Positions 33,830-42,787 of a stretch of 58,165 bases of DNA are shown here, piece after piece. Made by a program: the position numbers and the translations under genes. Origin of the DNA: Brevundimonas sp. Its GTDB lineage: Bacteria > Pseudomonadota > Alphaproteobacteria > Caulobacterales > Caulobacteraceae. Under the pieces are notes generated by a model. The model ran no database searches and was not told the origin of the DNA. It saw nothing but the letters and a program-made list of their open reading frames with translations. How positions within the stretch are numbered: the first letter of the stretch is position 1; the number at the start of each line of letters is the position of its first letter. The DNA lies in NCBI RefSeq assembly GCF_003248455.1, contig NZ_QFNM01000017.1, positions 1 through 58,165 of the forward strand, in the 5' to 3' direction.

Positions 33830-34753
33830 TCAGATTTGCGCCGCGACCACTTCGTCCGGCTCCAGGGCATAGACGGTGGCGCAGTATTCGCAGGTGACGC
33901 GAATCTTGCCGTCCGGCTCCAGCATTTCTGAGCGCTCGCTCGGATCGAACGAGGCCAGGACCGAGGCGATCCGGTCGCGCGAGCAGCGGCACACGGCGGT
34001 CAGTTCGCGCGCGCCCTCCAGCCGCACCCCATCCTCGTGGAACAGGCGGAACAGCAGGGTTTCCGGCGATGTCGTCGGGTCGATCAGTTCGTCGTCGGCC
34101 AGGGTGCCGAACAGGGCGCGGGTGCGGTCCCACACCTCCTCGGTCGAGCCGCGCGTCTCGTCGCCGGCGATGATCTGGATCATCGCCCCGCCGGCGCGCC
34201 ACTGCGAACCGGCCTCGGTCGCCACCGCCCCGACCGCCAGACGCACCTTTGTCGGCACCTGTTCGGACTGCTGGAAATAGTGTTCGGCCGCCAACGACAG
34301 GCTCTCGCCCTCGATGGGGGTGATGCCCTGGGTGCGTTCGAAATCGGGGCCGCGATCCAGGGTCATGACGAAGACGCCTTCGCCCAGCAGCGATTTGGCG
34401 CCGGGGCGGGCGAAGCCGGTGGACGCCGCCGCGACCTCCGCCTCGTCATAGCGGCAGTAACCGCGCAGCGAGCCGTCTGTGCCATAGTCGGCGACCACAT
34501 AGCGCACGGGTCCGTCGCCTTGCGCCTGGACCAGCAGCCGGCCGTCGAACTTCAGGCTGGAGCCGATCAGGGCCGCCAGGGCGCAGGCCTCGCCCAGCAG
34601 GGCGGCGACGGGCTCAGGGTAGGCGTGAGCGGCCAGGATCTTGTCGATGGCGGCGCCCAGGCGGACCAGACGACCGCGCACGGGCCAGCCCTCGATCTGG
34701 AAGGCGGCCGCCAGATCGTCGGAAATGGGAGTGTGGGGCGCGTGATCGGTCAC
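33830..34753 (-). CDS. hslO: Redox-regulated chaperone Hsp33
   Basis: A 307-residue cytosolic holdase chaperone switched on by oxidation. The C-terminal zinc site is CRC (VCRCSRDR) and, about 35 residues later, CEYC (VTCEYCATVY), the four Cys that release zinc and form disulfides under oxidative stress. The N-terminal domain carries FDGRLLVQAQGDGPVRYVVA. It is a single gene, convergent with phoB. Confidence 0.95.
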   Translation of the reverse strand: MTDHAPHTPISDDLAAAFQIEGWPVRGRLVRLGAAIDKILAAHAYPEPVAALLGEACALAALIGSSLKFDGRLLVQAQGDGPVRYVVADYGTDGSLRGYCRYDEAEVAAASTGFARPGAKSLLGEGVFVMTLDRGPDFERTQGITPIEGESLSLAAEHYFQQSEQVPTKVRLAVGAVATEAGSQWRAGGAMIQIIAGDETRGSTEEVWDRTRALFGTLADDELIDPTTSPETLLFRLFHEDGVRLEGARELTAVCRCSRDRIASVLASFDPSERSEMLEPDGKIRVTCEYCATVYALEPDEVVAAQI

Positions 34754-34949
34754 GGCGGGTCCTTTGGCGACATCATTTCGGGATCGGGGCTATGTAGGCG
34801 CCCGACGCGCTGTTGATAAGGGCTAATCCCGTGCGGCGTCGCGCGCCGTGGGCCGCCTGCGACGGAACCCTTTGCGGCCCCGTTCGCTCTTTTCCGACAA
34901 GCGGAGCCGTCGCTTCGCCTGACAGCCATTCCGACGAAAAGGTCCGCCG
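34754..34949. other. Intergenic region between hslO and the membrane-anchored helical protein
   Basis: A 196-bp gap holding the divergent promoters of both neighbours. I cannot pick clear -35/-10 elements; no gene or RNA is evident. Confidence 0.4.
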
Positions 34950-35489
34950 ATGATCCGCGACATCGATCCGATTCAAGAAATTCGCAAACATCCCGGCGTC
35001 ACGGCCGGCAGCCTGGCCGCCCTGGCGCTCGGCGCGGCGGCGATTCTCTATCTGACCCAGCGCACCGGCCCGACCCGTTATCAGCGCATCAAGACCCGTA
35101 TGGACCCGCGCGGATGGGTCGATGCCGCCGAACTGCGCGATCGTTTCCACGACGCCGTCGACGCTTTCCGACATCGCGCCGAAGAGGTCGGCGAACACGC
35201 CGGCGATCTGTCGCGAGCCGCCCGTCACCGCGCGGCCGACGCCGCCTACGACGCGCGCGACCGGGCCGACGATTGGTTCCGGTCAGCCCGCAAGGGATCG
35301 AAGAAGGCGTTGAAGAAGCACGGAAAGACCGCTCGCCGCTACGCCGACGACGCCGGCGTCTACGCCCGCGACCATGTGCGCGAGGGCGGGGCGCTGCTGG
35401 CGGTCGCGACCATCGCCGCGGCCGTCGGCGCCGCCGTGCTGGAAAGTCGTCGCCCGGACAGCCGCGTGCGCCGGATCGTGCGTTTCTGA
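34950..35489 (+). CDS. Hypothetical membrane-anchored helical protein
   Basis: A 179-residue protein with a hydrophobic segment near each end (TAGSLAALALGAAAILYLT at about 22-40 and GALLAVATIAAAVGAAVL at about 148-165). Between them is a long, charged alpha-helical stretch rich in Ala, Arg, Asp and His (FRHRAEEVGEHAGDLSRAAR, ARKGSKKALKKHGKTARRY). The two anchors would place the charged part in one compartment. It resembles no enzyme. The layout recalls YtxH/ElaB-like envelope or stress proteins, but I cannot assign a family. Confidence 0.72.
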   Translation: MIRDIDPIQEIRKHPGVTAGSLAALALGAAAILYLTQRTGPTRYQRIKTRMDPRGWVDAAELRDRFHDAVDAFRHRAEEVGEHAGDLSRAARHRAADAAYDARDRADDWFRSARKGSKKALKKHGKTARRYADDAGVYARDHVREGGALLAVATIAAAVGAAVLESRRPDSRVRRIVRF

Positions 35490-35608
35490 CAGGGTCTTGC
35501 CGCCCGGTGCGGGAAACCGCATCGGGCGGCACGGTTTAAGCGCAGCTTTGCGCCGCCTTCAGCAGGCTTGGCTATGCTGCGGCCGCGAAGGCCGCTAAGA
35601 CGCCGTGC

Positions 35609-37501
35609 ATGAGCGCCCGCCCCACCCTGATCTTCGACTTCGATTCGACCCTGGTCGATTTCGAGACCCTCGAACTCTTGGCTGACATCGCCCTGGCCGG
35701 CGCGCCGGACGCCGAGGCGATACGGTCCCAGATCGCCTCTCTGACCGACAGGGCCATGGGCGGCGAACTGGATTTCGGCCAGGCCTTGCGCCAACGCCTG
35801 GCGCTGCTGCCCCTGAACCGCGATCACGTCCAGATCCTGGCCGCGTCTGCGCCGGATCGGCTGACGGCGTCGGTTCGGCGCAACCTCGACTTCTTCCGTC
35901 AGAACCCCGGCAAGATCATCGTCATCTCCGGGGGCTTTCGCGAGGTGATCGCCCCGGTCGCCCAGGCGCTGGGCGTCCCGCCCGACCGCATCCTGTGCAA
36001 CGACCTGATCTATGACGCCGACGGGCGCGTGACGGGCGTGGACGAGGCCAATCCCCTGTCGCACGCGAACGGCAAGCCGGCCGCCATCCACGCCCTGAAC
36101 CTGTCGGGCCGCGTGGTCATGATCGGCGACGGCTGGAACGACGCCGAGGTCAAGATCGCGGGGGCCGCCGACGCCTTCTACGCCTTCACCGAGGTCGTCC
36201 GCCGTGCGCGGGTGGTCGAAGCCGCCGACATGGAGGCCGCCTCTCTGGACGAGGTTCTTCACGCCGAGGGCCTGGTCGGCCGCTGGTCCTTTCCGCGCAG
36301 CCGCATGAAGATGCTGCTGCTGGAGAACATCCACCCCGCCGCCGTCGAACGGCTGGAAGAGGCGGGCTATTCGGTCGATACGGTCAAGGGCGCCCTGGAC
36401 GAGGACGACCTGATCGCCGCCGTCAAGGGCGTGCATGTGCTGGGCATCCGCTCCAAGACCACGGTGTCGCGCCGGGTGCTGGAGGAGGCCGACAAGCTGA
36501 TGGCCGTCGCCGCCTTCTGCATCGGCGTGAACCAGATCGACCTGGACGCGGCCTCCGACCACGGCGTCGCGGTGTTCAACGCGCCATACTCCAACACCCG
36601 TTCGGTGGTGGAGCTGGCCATCGGCCTGATGATCGTCCTGATGCGCGACGTGGTCGACAAGTCGGCCGCCATGCATGTCGGAAAGTGGAACAAGTCCGCG
36701 ACCGGATCCAAGGAACTGCGCGGCAAGACCCTGGGGATCGTCGGTTACGGCGCCATCGGCAGCCAGCTGTCGGTTCTGGCCGAAAACCTGGGGATGCGGG
36801 TTCTGTTCTACGACCTGTCCGAACGGCTGGCGCTGGGCAACGCCCGGCGGATGCGATCGCTGGACGCCCTCCTGGCCGAAAGCGACGTGGTCACGCTGCA
36901 CGTCGACGGCCGCAAGGAAAACAGCGCCATCTTCGGCGCGGCGCAGTTCGCCCAGATGAAGGAAGGGGCCCTGTTCCTGAACCTGTCGCGCGGTCACGTC
37001 GTCGATGTCGGCGCCCTGTCCCAGGCCATGGGATCGGGCCGGATCGCGGGCGCCGCCGTGGACGTCTTCCCCGAGGAGCCGCGCACGAATTCGGACCCGT
37101 TCCAAAGCCCGCTCCAGGGATTGAAGAACATGATCCTGACCCCCCACGTCGGCGGCTCGACCGAAGAGGCGCAGGAGGCCATCGCCGAGTTCGCCGCCGA
37201 ACGGCTGCTGGGCTATCTGAACCGGGGCGACACCACCTTCAGCGTCAACCTGCCGAACGTGCAACTGGCCGAAGTCTCGGGCGCGCACCGAATCCTGCAC
37301 ATCCACCGCAACCAGCCGGGCGTGCTGGCTGAGCTGAACCGGGCCCTTGCGGCGGCGGGCCTGAACATCCTGGGCCAGCATCTGAAGACGGACGAGCGGA
37401 CCGGCTATGTCATCACCGACGTCGATCGCGACTACGACCCCGAGGCCCTGCGCGCGCTCAAGACCGTGCCCGGCACGCTGAAGTTCCGCACCCTGCATTA
37501 G
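35609..37501 (+). CDS. serA: Fused HAD phosphatase (SerB-like) and D-3-phosphoglycerate dehydrogenase
   Basis: A 630-residue protein with two enzyme parts of serine synthesis. Residues 1-225 are a HAD-IB phosphatase resembling phosphoserine phosphatase: LIFDFDSTLVDFETLELLA (motif I), IIVISGGFREV (II), HANGKPAAI (III Lys) and MIGDGWNDAEVKIA (IV). Residues ~232-630 are SerA of the ~410-residue E. coli type: FCIGVNQIDLDAA, FNAPYSNTRSVVELAIG, NAD site GIVGYGAIGSQ (about 374), FLNLSRGHVVD with the active-site Arg, AGAAVDVFPEEP, TPHVGGSTEEAQ, and a C-terminal ACT domain (HIHRNQPGVLAELNRAL) for serine feedback. The fusion would join steps one and three of the pathway. No stop or frameshift separates the halves. 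Confidence 0.93.
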   Translation: MSARPTLIFDFDSTLVDFETLELLADIALAGAPDAEAIRSQIASLTDRAMGGELDFGQALRQRLALLPLNRDHVQILAASAPDRLTASVRRNLDFFRQNPGKIIVISGGFREVIAPVAQALGVPPDRILCNDLIYDADGRVTGVDEANPLSHANGKPAAIHALNLSGRVVMIGDGWNDAEVKIAGAADAFYAFTEVVRRARVVEAADMEAASLDEVLHAEGLVGRWSFPRSRMKMLLLENIHPAAVERLEEAGYSVDTVKGALDEDDLIAAVKGVHVLGIRSKTTVSRRVLEEADKLMAVAAFCIGVNQIDLDAASDHGVAVFNAPYSNTRSVVELAIGLMIVLMRDVVDKSAAMHVGKWNKSATGSKELRGKTLGIVGYGAIGSQLSVLAENLGMRVLFYDLSERLALGNARRMRSLDALLAESDVVTLHVDGRKENSAIFGAAQFAQMKEGALFLNLSRGHVVDVGALSQAMGSGRIAGAAVDVFPEEPRTNSDPFQSPLQGLKNMILTPHVGGSTEEAQEAIAEFAAERLLGYLNRGDTTFSVNLPNVQLAEVSGAHRILHIHRNQPGVLAELNRALAAAGLNILGQHLKTDERTGYVITDVDRDYDPEALRALKTVPGTLKFRTLH

Positions 37502-37613
37502 GATGCGCAGGAAAATCTTCCGAGGACTGACGTAACGACATCTTGCCATCTGCGCTGACGGGCGCATCCTGCCTGGCAACGGCCGCGATCCATGACGGCC
37601 GGGGAGGATTCAC
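37502..37613. other. Intergenic gap with AGGATGCGC/GCGCATCCT inverted arms
   Basis: The first arm overlaps the serA stop; the second lies about 50 bp on, too far apart for a standard terminator. No other structure is evident. The promoter of the autotransporter gene must lie here. Confidence 0.3.
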
Positions 37614-39416
37614 ATGTCACGCTATATCACCGGCGGCGCCGTCGCCGCCTTGGCGGTCGCGGCCTGCGCCTTCGCGGGCTCGGCCTCGGCTCAGACCTAC
37701 AATCGCCTGGTCGTCTTCGGCGACAGTCTCAGCGACAACGGCAATCTCTATCTGATCTCGGGCGGGACCCAGCCGCCGTCGCCGCCCTACGCCCGCCGGT
37801 TCTCGAACGGCCCGACCTTCGTCGAACTGCTCGGCTTCAACGCCGCCAACTTCAACGGCTCGGTGACGGGCAGCATCAACTACGCCTTCGGCGGATCGCG
37901 CACCGACGCCTCGGCCGGCGTGCCGTTCGGCATGCTGAACCAGCTGTCGCGCTACACCGCTGCGGGCGGGCGTTTCAGCTCGACCGATCTGGTCAGCGTG
38001 CTGGGCGGCGCCAACGACATCTTCCAGGGACTGCCGATCGCCGGCGCCTCGGCCAGCCCGGTCGCGGCCATCACGCCTGTCGCGACGGCGGCGGCGGCCA
38101 ATATCGACAGCCTGGTGAACAGCATCGCCGGCGCCGGCGCGGGGACCATCCTTGTCACGAACCTGCCCAAGCTCAGCCTGACGCCGCAGTTCCGGGGCAC
38201 GACGGCGGCGCCCCTGGCCGACTACGCCGTGACCACCTTCAACGCCGCGCTTCAGGCCAATCTGACCGCCACGGCCGCCGCCCGTCCGGGCGGCAACATC
38301 GTCATGATGGACCTGTTCAAGGTCGGCGACACCCTTGCCGCCGACCCCGGCGCCTTCGGCATCGCCAACATCGCCCAGACCTGCTTCAACGGCGTGACCG
38401 TCTGTTCGAACCCCGACAGCTATTTCTACTTCGACGGCGTCCACCCGACGGCGGCGGGGCATCGGATCATCGCCCAGTTGGCGACCGACTATCTCTACTA
38501 TGGCGACATCGGCGCCCAATCGACCCTGCAGGGCGAGACGGCCTATCGCCACCGCGAGGATGCTCTGGACAGCGCCAGCGACGCCTTGTCGGGCCGCCAG
38601 CCGTGGGAAGCGGGCGTCGCCGTCACCACTTCGGCCCTGATCGACAGCGTCGACACCGACGCGCGCGGACCGGTCAAAAGCGCGACCAGCGACGGCTGGG
38701 GCGCCCGTATCGCGCTTGAGGCTGGCCCCTCGGCCGACTGGCGTTTCGGTCTGGCCGGATCGGCGCGCAAGACCGATGTCGACAGCCAGGCTCTGCGCTT
38801 CAACGTCGAAAGCTTCGGCCTGGACCTGTATGGCGGCTGGCGTTCGGGCGATGTGTTCGTCAATGCGGCGGTCGGGGTGGCGCGCGACAACATCGACGAC
38901 ATCGAGCGCACCACCAGCCTGGCCCCCATCGTCCACACGGCCGAGACGCGGGCGCTCAGCAGCGGCGCCCGACTTCAGGGCGGGAGGTGGTTCGACATGG
39001 GCGGCGTCGCCCTGTCGCCCCGCGCGGCCCTGGCCTATGTCTCCAGCGACGTTGACGGCTATTACGAACAGGGCGTCGCGGCCCAGTATCAATATGGCGA
39101 CCGTACGGTGAAGGCCCTGACCGGCGAGGTCTCGCTGCGCGCCGAGGCCGAGATGGGACGGTTCGGCCTGTTCGCCGAGGGCGGCTATCGCGATGCGCTG
39201 GACGACAGTTCGGACCCGGTGCGGGTGGGGATCTACAACAATCCGGCCCAGGTCCTGTCGCGCGAAATCGACGATCCCTTCGGCGGTCAGTTCCTGGCCT
39301 CGGCCGGGTTCGAGGGGGCGGTGGGGCCGGTCAAGGTGACGGTCGGCTATCGCGGCCGCTTCGGCGACCACGCCGACAGCCACATGGGCGGCGTCCAGCT
39401 GAAACTGCCGCTGTAG
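37614..39416 (+). CDS. Autotransporter esterase (GDSL/SGNH passenger with beta-barrel)
   Basis: A 600-residue outer-membrane protein. A signal peptide is cut after AGSASAQ. The passenger is an SGNH lipase/esterase: LVVFGDSLSDNGN (nucleophile Ser), NYAFGGS, VLGGANDIF and FYFDGVHPTAAGHRI with catalytic Asp and His. From about residue 330 an autotransporter beta-barrel follows (WGARIALEAGPSADWRFGLA, FGLFAEGGYRDAL), ending HMGGVQLKLPL. This is the EstA-type arrangement, displaying the esterase on the cell surface. It is a single gene. Confidence 0.93.
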   Translation: MSRYITGGAVAALAVAACAFAGSASAQTYNRLVVFGDSLSDNGNLYLISGGTQPPSPPYARRFSNGPTFVELLGFNAANFNGSVTGSINYAFGGSRTDASAGVPFGMLNQLSRYTAAGGRFSSTDLVSVLGGANDIFQGLPIAGASASPVAAITPVATAAAANIDSLVNSIAGAGAGTILVTNLPKLSLTPQFRGTTAAPLADYAVTTFNAALQANLTATAAARPGGNIVMMDLFKVGDTLAADPGAFGIANIAQTCFNGVTVCSNPDSYFYFDGVHPTAAGHRIIAQLATDYLYYGDIGAQSTLQGETAYRHREDALDSASDALSGRQPWEAGVAVTTSALIDSVDTDARGPVKSATSDGWGARIALEAGPSADWRFGLAGSARKTDVDSQALRFNVESFGLDLYGGWRSGDVFVNAAVGVARDNIDDIERTTSLAPIVHTAETRALSSGARLQGGRWFDMGGVALSPRAALAYVSSDVDGYYEQGVAAQYQYGDRTVKALTGEVSLRAEAEMGRFGLFAEGGYRDALDDSSDPVRVGIYNNPAQVLSREIDDPFGGQFLASAGFEGAVGPVKVTVGYRGRFGDHADSHMGGVQLKLPL

Positions 39417-39440
39417 ACGGCGGGGCGGGGAGGGGCGCTG

Positions 39441-40004
39441 TCAGCGCCCCTTCTTGCGTACCCACATGGCGGCGTCGGCCTCGGCCAGCCAGGCTTCGGC
39501 GTCGGTGTGACCGTCCCAGGCCCGCACGCCGAACGATCCGCCAAGTTCGGTCTTGCGCCCATCCCAGACGAAGCCTTCGGTGCGCAGGGCCTCGGCCAGC
39601 TGGCGCGCCTTGGCCCGGCCCTCGTCCAGTCCGGCGTGCAGCATCAGCAGGGCGAATTCGTCTCCGCCCATCCGGCCGACGGCGTCCGATTCGCGCAGAT
39701 TGGCCAGGAACAGCCGCGCGACCGCGACCAGGGCGGCGTCGCCGGCCGCATGGCCCAGCCGGTCGTTGACGCCCTTGAACCCGTCCATGTCCAGATACAG
39801 CAGCACGGCCGGCACCCCGTGCCGCTGGCAATAGGCCATGGTCCGCTGCAGCGCCGCCATGAAGCCCCGCCGGTTCAGGGCGGGGGTAAGCACATCGTGG
39901 TCGGCGGCGGCCTCGGCGGCGGCGGCGCGCGACTTCCAGGCTTCCAGCTCGAGACGCAGGCGCGCGATCTCGGCGGTCAGGTCGTGTTCGGCCACGTCGG
40001 TCAC
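39441..40004 (-). CDS. GGDEF-domain diguanylate cyclase
   Basis: A 187-residue protein made almost only of a GGDEF domain, which makes cyclic di-GMP. A short coiled coil (IARLRLELEAWKSRAAAAEA) precedes DHDVLTPALNRRGFMAAL. The active site is GGDEF (RMGGDEFALLML), and an RxxD product-inhibition site (RESD) sits the usual five residues before it. No sensor or membrane segment is present, so dimerisation via the coiled coil may set activity. It converges on the autotransporter gene. Confidence 0.92.
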   Translation of the reverse strand: MTDVAEHDLTAEIARLRLELEAWKSRAAAAEAAADHDVLTPALNRRGFMAALQRTMAYCQRHGVPAVLLYLDMDGFKGVNDRLGHAAGDAALVAVARLFLANLRESDAVGRMGGDEFALLMLHAGLDEGRAKARQLAEALRTEGFVWDGRKTELGGSFGVRAWDGHTDAEAWLAEADAAMWVRKKGR

Positions 40005-40177
40005 GGCGCAGGATGGGCTCCGATCGCGCGACTCATAAGAGGTCGCGCAGGGTCGGCCGATGGTAGAGCGTGATTCCGCGACATTGAAGCCGCCGCGCGT
40101 CGGAAACCGCCGGCTTGCGGTTGCGGCCGTCCCGTCGGTGCTGTAACGGGCGCCTTTCCGCGAGGGGCCTTGCAGAC

Positions 40178-40669
40178 ATGGCGACTTCCGAAACCCCGGT
40201 GGCGATCATCATGGGCAGCCGTTCGGACTGGCCGACGATGAAACTGGCCGCCGACAAGCTGGATCAGCTGGGCGTCGCCTGGCAGGCCAAGGTCGTCAGC
40301 GCCCACCGCACGCCCGAACGACTGGTCGCCTTCGCCACCGGCGCCAAGGCCGCAGGGTTCAAGGTCGTCATCGCCGGGGCCGGGGGCGCCGCCCATCTGC
40401 CGGGCATGGCCGCCTCCATGACCGAACTGCCTGTGCTGGGCGTGCCGGTCCAGTCCAAGGCGCTGAAGGGCATGGACAGCCTGTTGTCCATCGTCCAGAT
40501 GCCGGCCGGCGTGCCCGTAGCCGCCCTGGCCATCGGCGAGGCGGGCGCCGCCAACGCCGGCATCCTGGCCGCCCAGATACTCGCCCTGTCTGACGAAGCC
40601 CTGGCCGAACGGCTGGCCGCCTTCCGCGCCGCCCAGACCGACGCCGTCGCCGAAACCGTCGAGGACTGA
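40178..40669 (+). CDS. purE: 5-(carboxyamino)imidazole ribonucleotide mutase
   Basis: A 163-residue class I PurE, which converts N5-CAIR to CAIR in purine synthesis. Motifs are IIMGSRSDWPTMK, VVSAHRTPERL (catalytic His), IAGAGGAAHLPGMAA and VPVQSKALKGMDSLLSIVQM. The purK GTG begins at the base after its stop, so the pair is translationally coupled. Confidence 0.97.
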   Translation: MATSETPVAIIMGSRSDWPTMKLAADKLDQLGVAWQAKVVSAHRTPERLVAFATGAKAAGFKVVIAGAGGAAHLPGMAASMTELPVLGVPVQSKALKGMDSLLSIVQMPAGVPVAALAIGEAGAANAGILAAQILALSDEALAERLAAFRAAQTDAVAETVED

Positions 40670-41752
40670 GTGCCCGATCTGCCGCTTCCCCCCGGTTCCA
40701 CCCTCGGCGTCATCGGCGGCGGCCAACTGGGCCGGATGCTGAGCCAGGCGGCGTCGCGCCTGGGGTTCGATGTCGTCATCCTGGACCCCGAGGCCGACAG
40801 CCCGGCCGGCCGCGTCTCGGCGCATCAGATCGTCGCCGCCTATGACGATCCCCACGCCCTGACGGCCCTGGGCCGCGCCGCCGACATCGTCACCTTCGAG
40901 TTCGAGAACGTCCCCGCCGAATCCATCGAACGTCTGGCCGAGGCGGGCGCCCTGGTCGCGCCAGGGCCGACGGCGCTGCGCGTCTCCCAGGACCGGGTGG
41001 ACGAAAAGACCTTCCTGAACGCCGTCGGCGCGCCGACGGTCGCCTTCGCGGTCGTCGATACGCTGGACGACCTGATCGTCGGTTTGGCCGAACTGGGCCT
41101 GCCCGCCCTGCTGAAGACCCGTCGCGAAGGCTATGACGGCAAGGGCCAGGTCTGGATTCACGCCGTCGAGGATGCGCCCGCCGCCCTGGAAAGCCTGGGC
41201 GGCCGTCCGGCCATCCTGGAGGCCAGGGCGACCTTCGTGCGCGAACTGTCGGTCATCGCCGCCCGCGACTGGGACGGCCATATGGCGGTCTATCCCCTGG
41301 GCGAGAACCGGCACGAGGGCGGCGTCCTGCGCACCACCCTGGCCCCCGCCGCCGTGGACGAGAAGACGCCAGTTCGCGCCCGCGCCATCGCCGAGGCGAT
41401 CCTGGACGGGCTGGACTACGTCGGCGTCCTGGGCGTCGAGCTGTTCGACCTCGGAAACGATGTCTTGCTGGTCAACGAGATCGCCCCGCGCGTCCACAAC
41501 ACCGGCCACTGGACCCAGGACGGCTGCGTCTGCGACCAGTTCGAACAGCACATCCGCGCCGTCGCCGGCTGGCCGCTCGGCCCCACCACCGCCCACGCCC
41601 GCATCGAAATGACCAATCTGCTGGGCGACGAGGTCGAACAGTGGCGCGCCCTCTCGGCCAAGGCCGACGAACGCCTGCACCTCTACGGCAAGGCCGAGGC
41701 CCGCCCCGGCCGCAAGATGGCGCATGTGAACAAGGTGCTGGGGGCCGTCTAG
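40670..41752 (+). CDS. purK: N5-carboxyaminoimidazole ribonucleotide synthase
   Basis: A 360-residue ATP-grasp enzyme that carboxylates AIR with bicarbonate and ATP, giving the substrate for PurE. It starts with GTG directly after purE. Motifs are GVIGGGQLGRML, FEFENVPAESIERL, TRREGYDGKGQVW and NEIAPRVHNTGHWTQDGC (ligands in the ATP-grasp site). Length and order are normal. Confidence 0.97.
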   Translation: MPDLPLPPGSTLGVIGGGQLGRMLSQAASRLGFDVVILDPEADSPAGRVSAHQIVAAYDDPHALTALGRAADIVTFEFENVPAESIERLAEAGALVAPGPTALRVSQDRVDEKTFLNAVGAPTVAFAVVDTLDDLIVGLAELGLPALLKTRREGYDGKGQVWIHAVEDAPAALESLGGRPAILEARATFVRELSVIAARDWDGHMAVYPLGENRHEGGVLRTTLAPAAVDEKTPVRARAIAEAILDGLDYVGVLGVELFDLGNDVLLVNEIAPRVHNTGHWTQDGCVCDQFEQHIRAVAGWPLGPTTAHARIEMTNLLGDEVEQWRALSAKADERLHLYGKAEARPGRKMAHVNKVLGAV

Positions 41753-41757
41753 CGTTC

Positions 41758-41955
41758 TCACGTTCGTCATCCTCCGACGAGCGGAGCGAGATCGGGGGAC
41801 CCAGCGGCGCGCGCGAGCGCGAACCTGTCGCCATCTCGGTCTTTCCGTCTCGGTCTTTCAGTCGTGCGGCGGACAATATCGCCTTCGGCGGCGCTGGTCC
41901 CCCGGTTTGCGCCGCAAGCGGTTTGCCGGAGGATGACGAAAGAAGAGCGTTTTAA
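41758..41955. repeat. Intergenic inverted-repeat element (about 200 bp)
   Basis: The left arm (CGTCATCCTCCG, then CGGGGGACCCAGC) is mirrored on the right by GCTGGTCCCCCG and CCGGAGGATGACG. The centre holds a tandem CTCGGTCTTTC. It fills the space between the converging purK and COQ9 genes, so it is a mobile or dispersed repeat rather than a gene. Confidence 0.7.
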
Positions 41956-42611
41956 GCTTTCGCCCCGTATCGCAGCCGGCTCAGCGCCTCGCTGACCTTC
42001 TTGAACGGCGCGTCGAAGTCCTTGCCGGCCTTCCACTTCTCGAAGGCCATGACGTTGTCGATCCGCCGCGCGACGAAGCCTTCCGCCGCCTCGCGCCCGT
42101 CGAACCAGCGCATCGTCAGGGCCGGAATCAGAATGCCCGACAGGATCGTCCGCTTCGAATAGTGGTTCCAGTCGGTCGCCTCGTCCCCGGCCCAGCGCCA
42201 CAGATGGTCGGCGCTCTCCCAGGCCAGCTTCAGCCCCAGGTCGGCGTTGACCGGCAGGGCCAGGAAGGCGGCGCAGCGACGCGTGGCCTCCAGATCGGCG
42301 GCGCCCGCCTCCATCCGTTCGGACACGGCGCGGGCGATTCGCTCGCGAATCTTCAGCGACTTGGCCTCGATGGCGGACAGAGCCTCCAGCGCGCGCGAAT
42401 CGTGGCGGCGCGACAGCAGGGCGGCCAGATCGCGCGCCCCGTTCGGCAGCAGCAATTCCTCGTCGCCCGCCGACAGGCCGCACGCTTCGCACGCCTCGCG
42501 CACCAGACGCGCGTTCCAGCCCAGGGCGGGCGCACGGCCGATGGCGGCGTCCAGCACCCCTTGTTCGGTCCGCTCGGCCCAATCCATCGTTTCGGTCATG
42601 AGGACGATCAT
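41952..42611 (-). CDS. COQ9 family protein (ubiquinone synthesis)
   Basis: A 219-residue protein. The C-terminal half carries the COQ9 signature: ESADHLWRWAGDEATDWNHY, SKRTILSGILIPALTMRWF and IDNVMAFEKWKAG. The N-terminal half is a TetR-like three-helix part. COQ9 binds lipid and presents ubiquinone precursors to the hydroxylase COQ7. A second ATG four codons on (MTETMDWAER) is an equally good start. Single gene. Confidence 0.92.
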   Translation of the reverse strand: MIVLMTETMDWAERTEQGVLDAAIGRAPALGWNARLVREACEACGLSAGDEELLLPNGARDLAALLSRRHDSRALEALSAIEAKSLKIRERIARAVSERMEAGAADLEATRRCAAFLALPVNADLGLKLAWESADHLWRWAGDEATDWNHYSKRTILSGILIPALTMRWFDGREAAEGFVARRIDNVMAFEKWKAGKDFDAPFKKVSEALSRLRYGAKA

Positions 42612-42660
42612 ACGCCGCTCGGTCGTGCGTTTCGAGCCATGAAGAATGGTCGCGACGATC

Positions 42661-42689
42661 TGGACAGGAAGGGGCGGCTCGTGTATCAG
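42661..42689 (+). promoter_or_regulatory. Probable rpsU promoter
   Basis: TGGACA and TATCAG are spaced by 17 bp. This gives a leader of roughly 90 bp before rpsU. Five of six and four of six bases match consensus. Confidence 0.45.
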
Positions 42690-42787
42690 CGCGCCTTCAT
42701 CCGACGGCTCGGCCTTCGGAAGACGATTTTATTTTGTTCGCCCGTCTCCCTCACAGGACGCGGCGGGCGGCCAAAGGAGAGTTCAAC

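Noticed and set aside
37500..37572. AGGATGCGC/GCGCATCCT as a terminator after the serA fusion
   Set aside because: The arms are too far apart and no T run follows.
35360..37579. 739-codon minus-strand frame over the SerB-SerA fusion
   Set aside because: Shadow of a gene with clear catalytic motifs.
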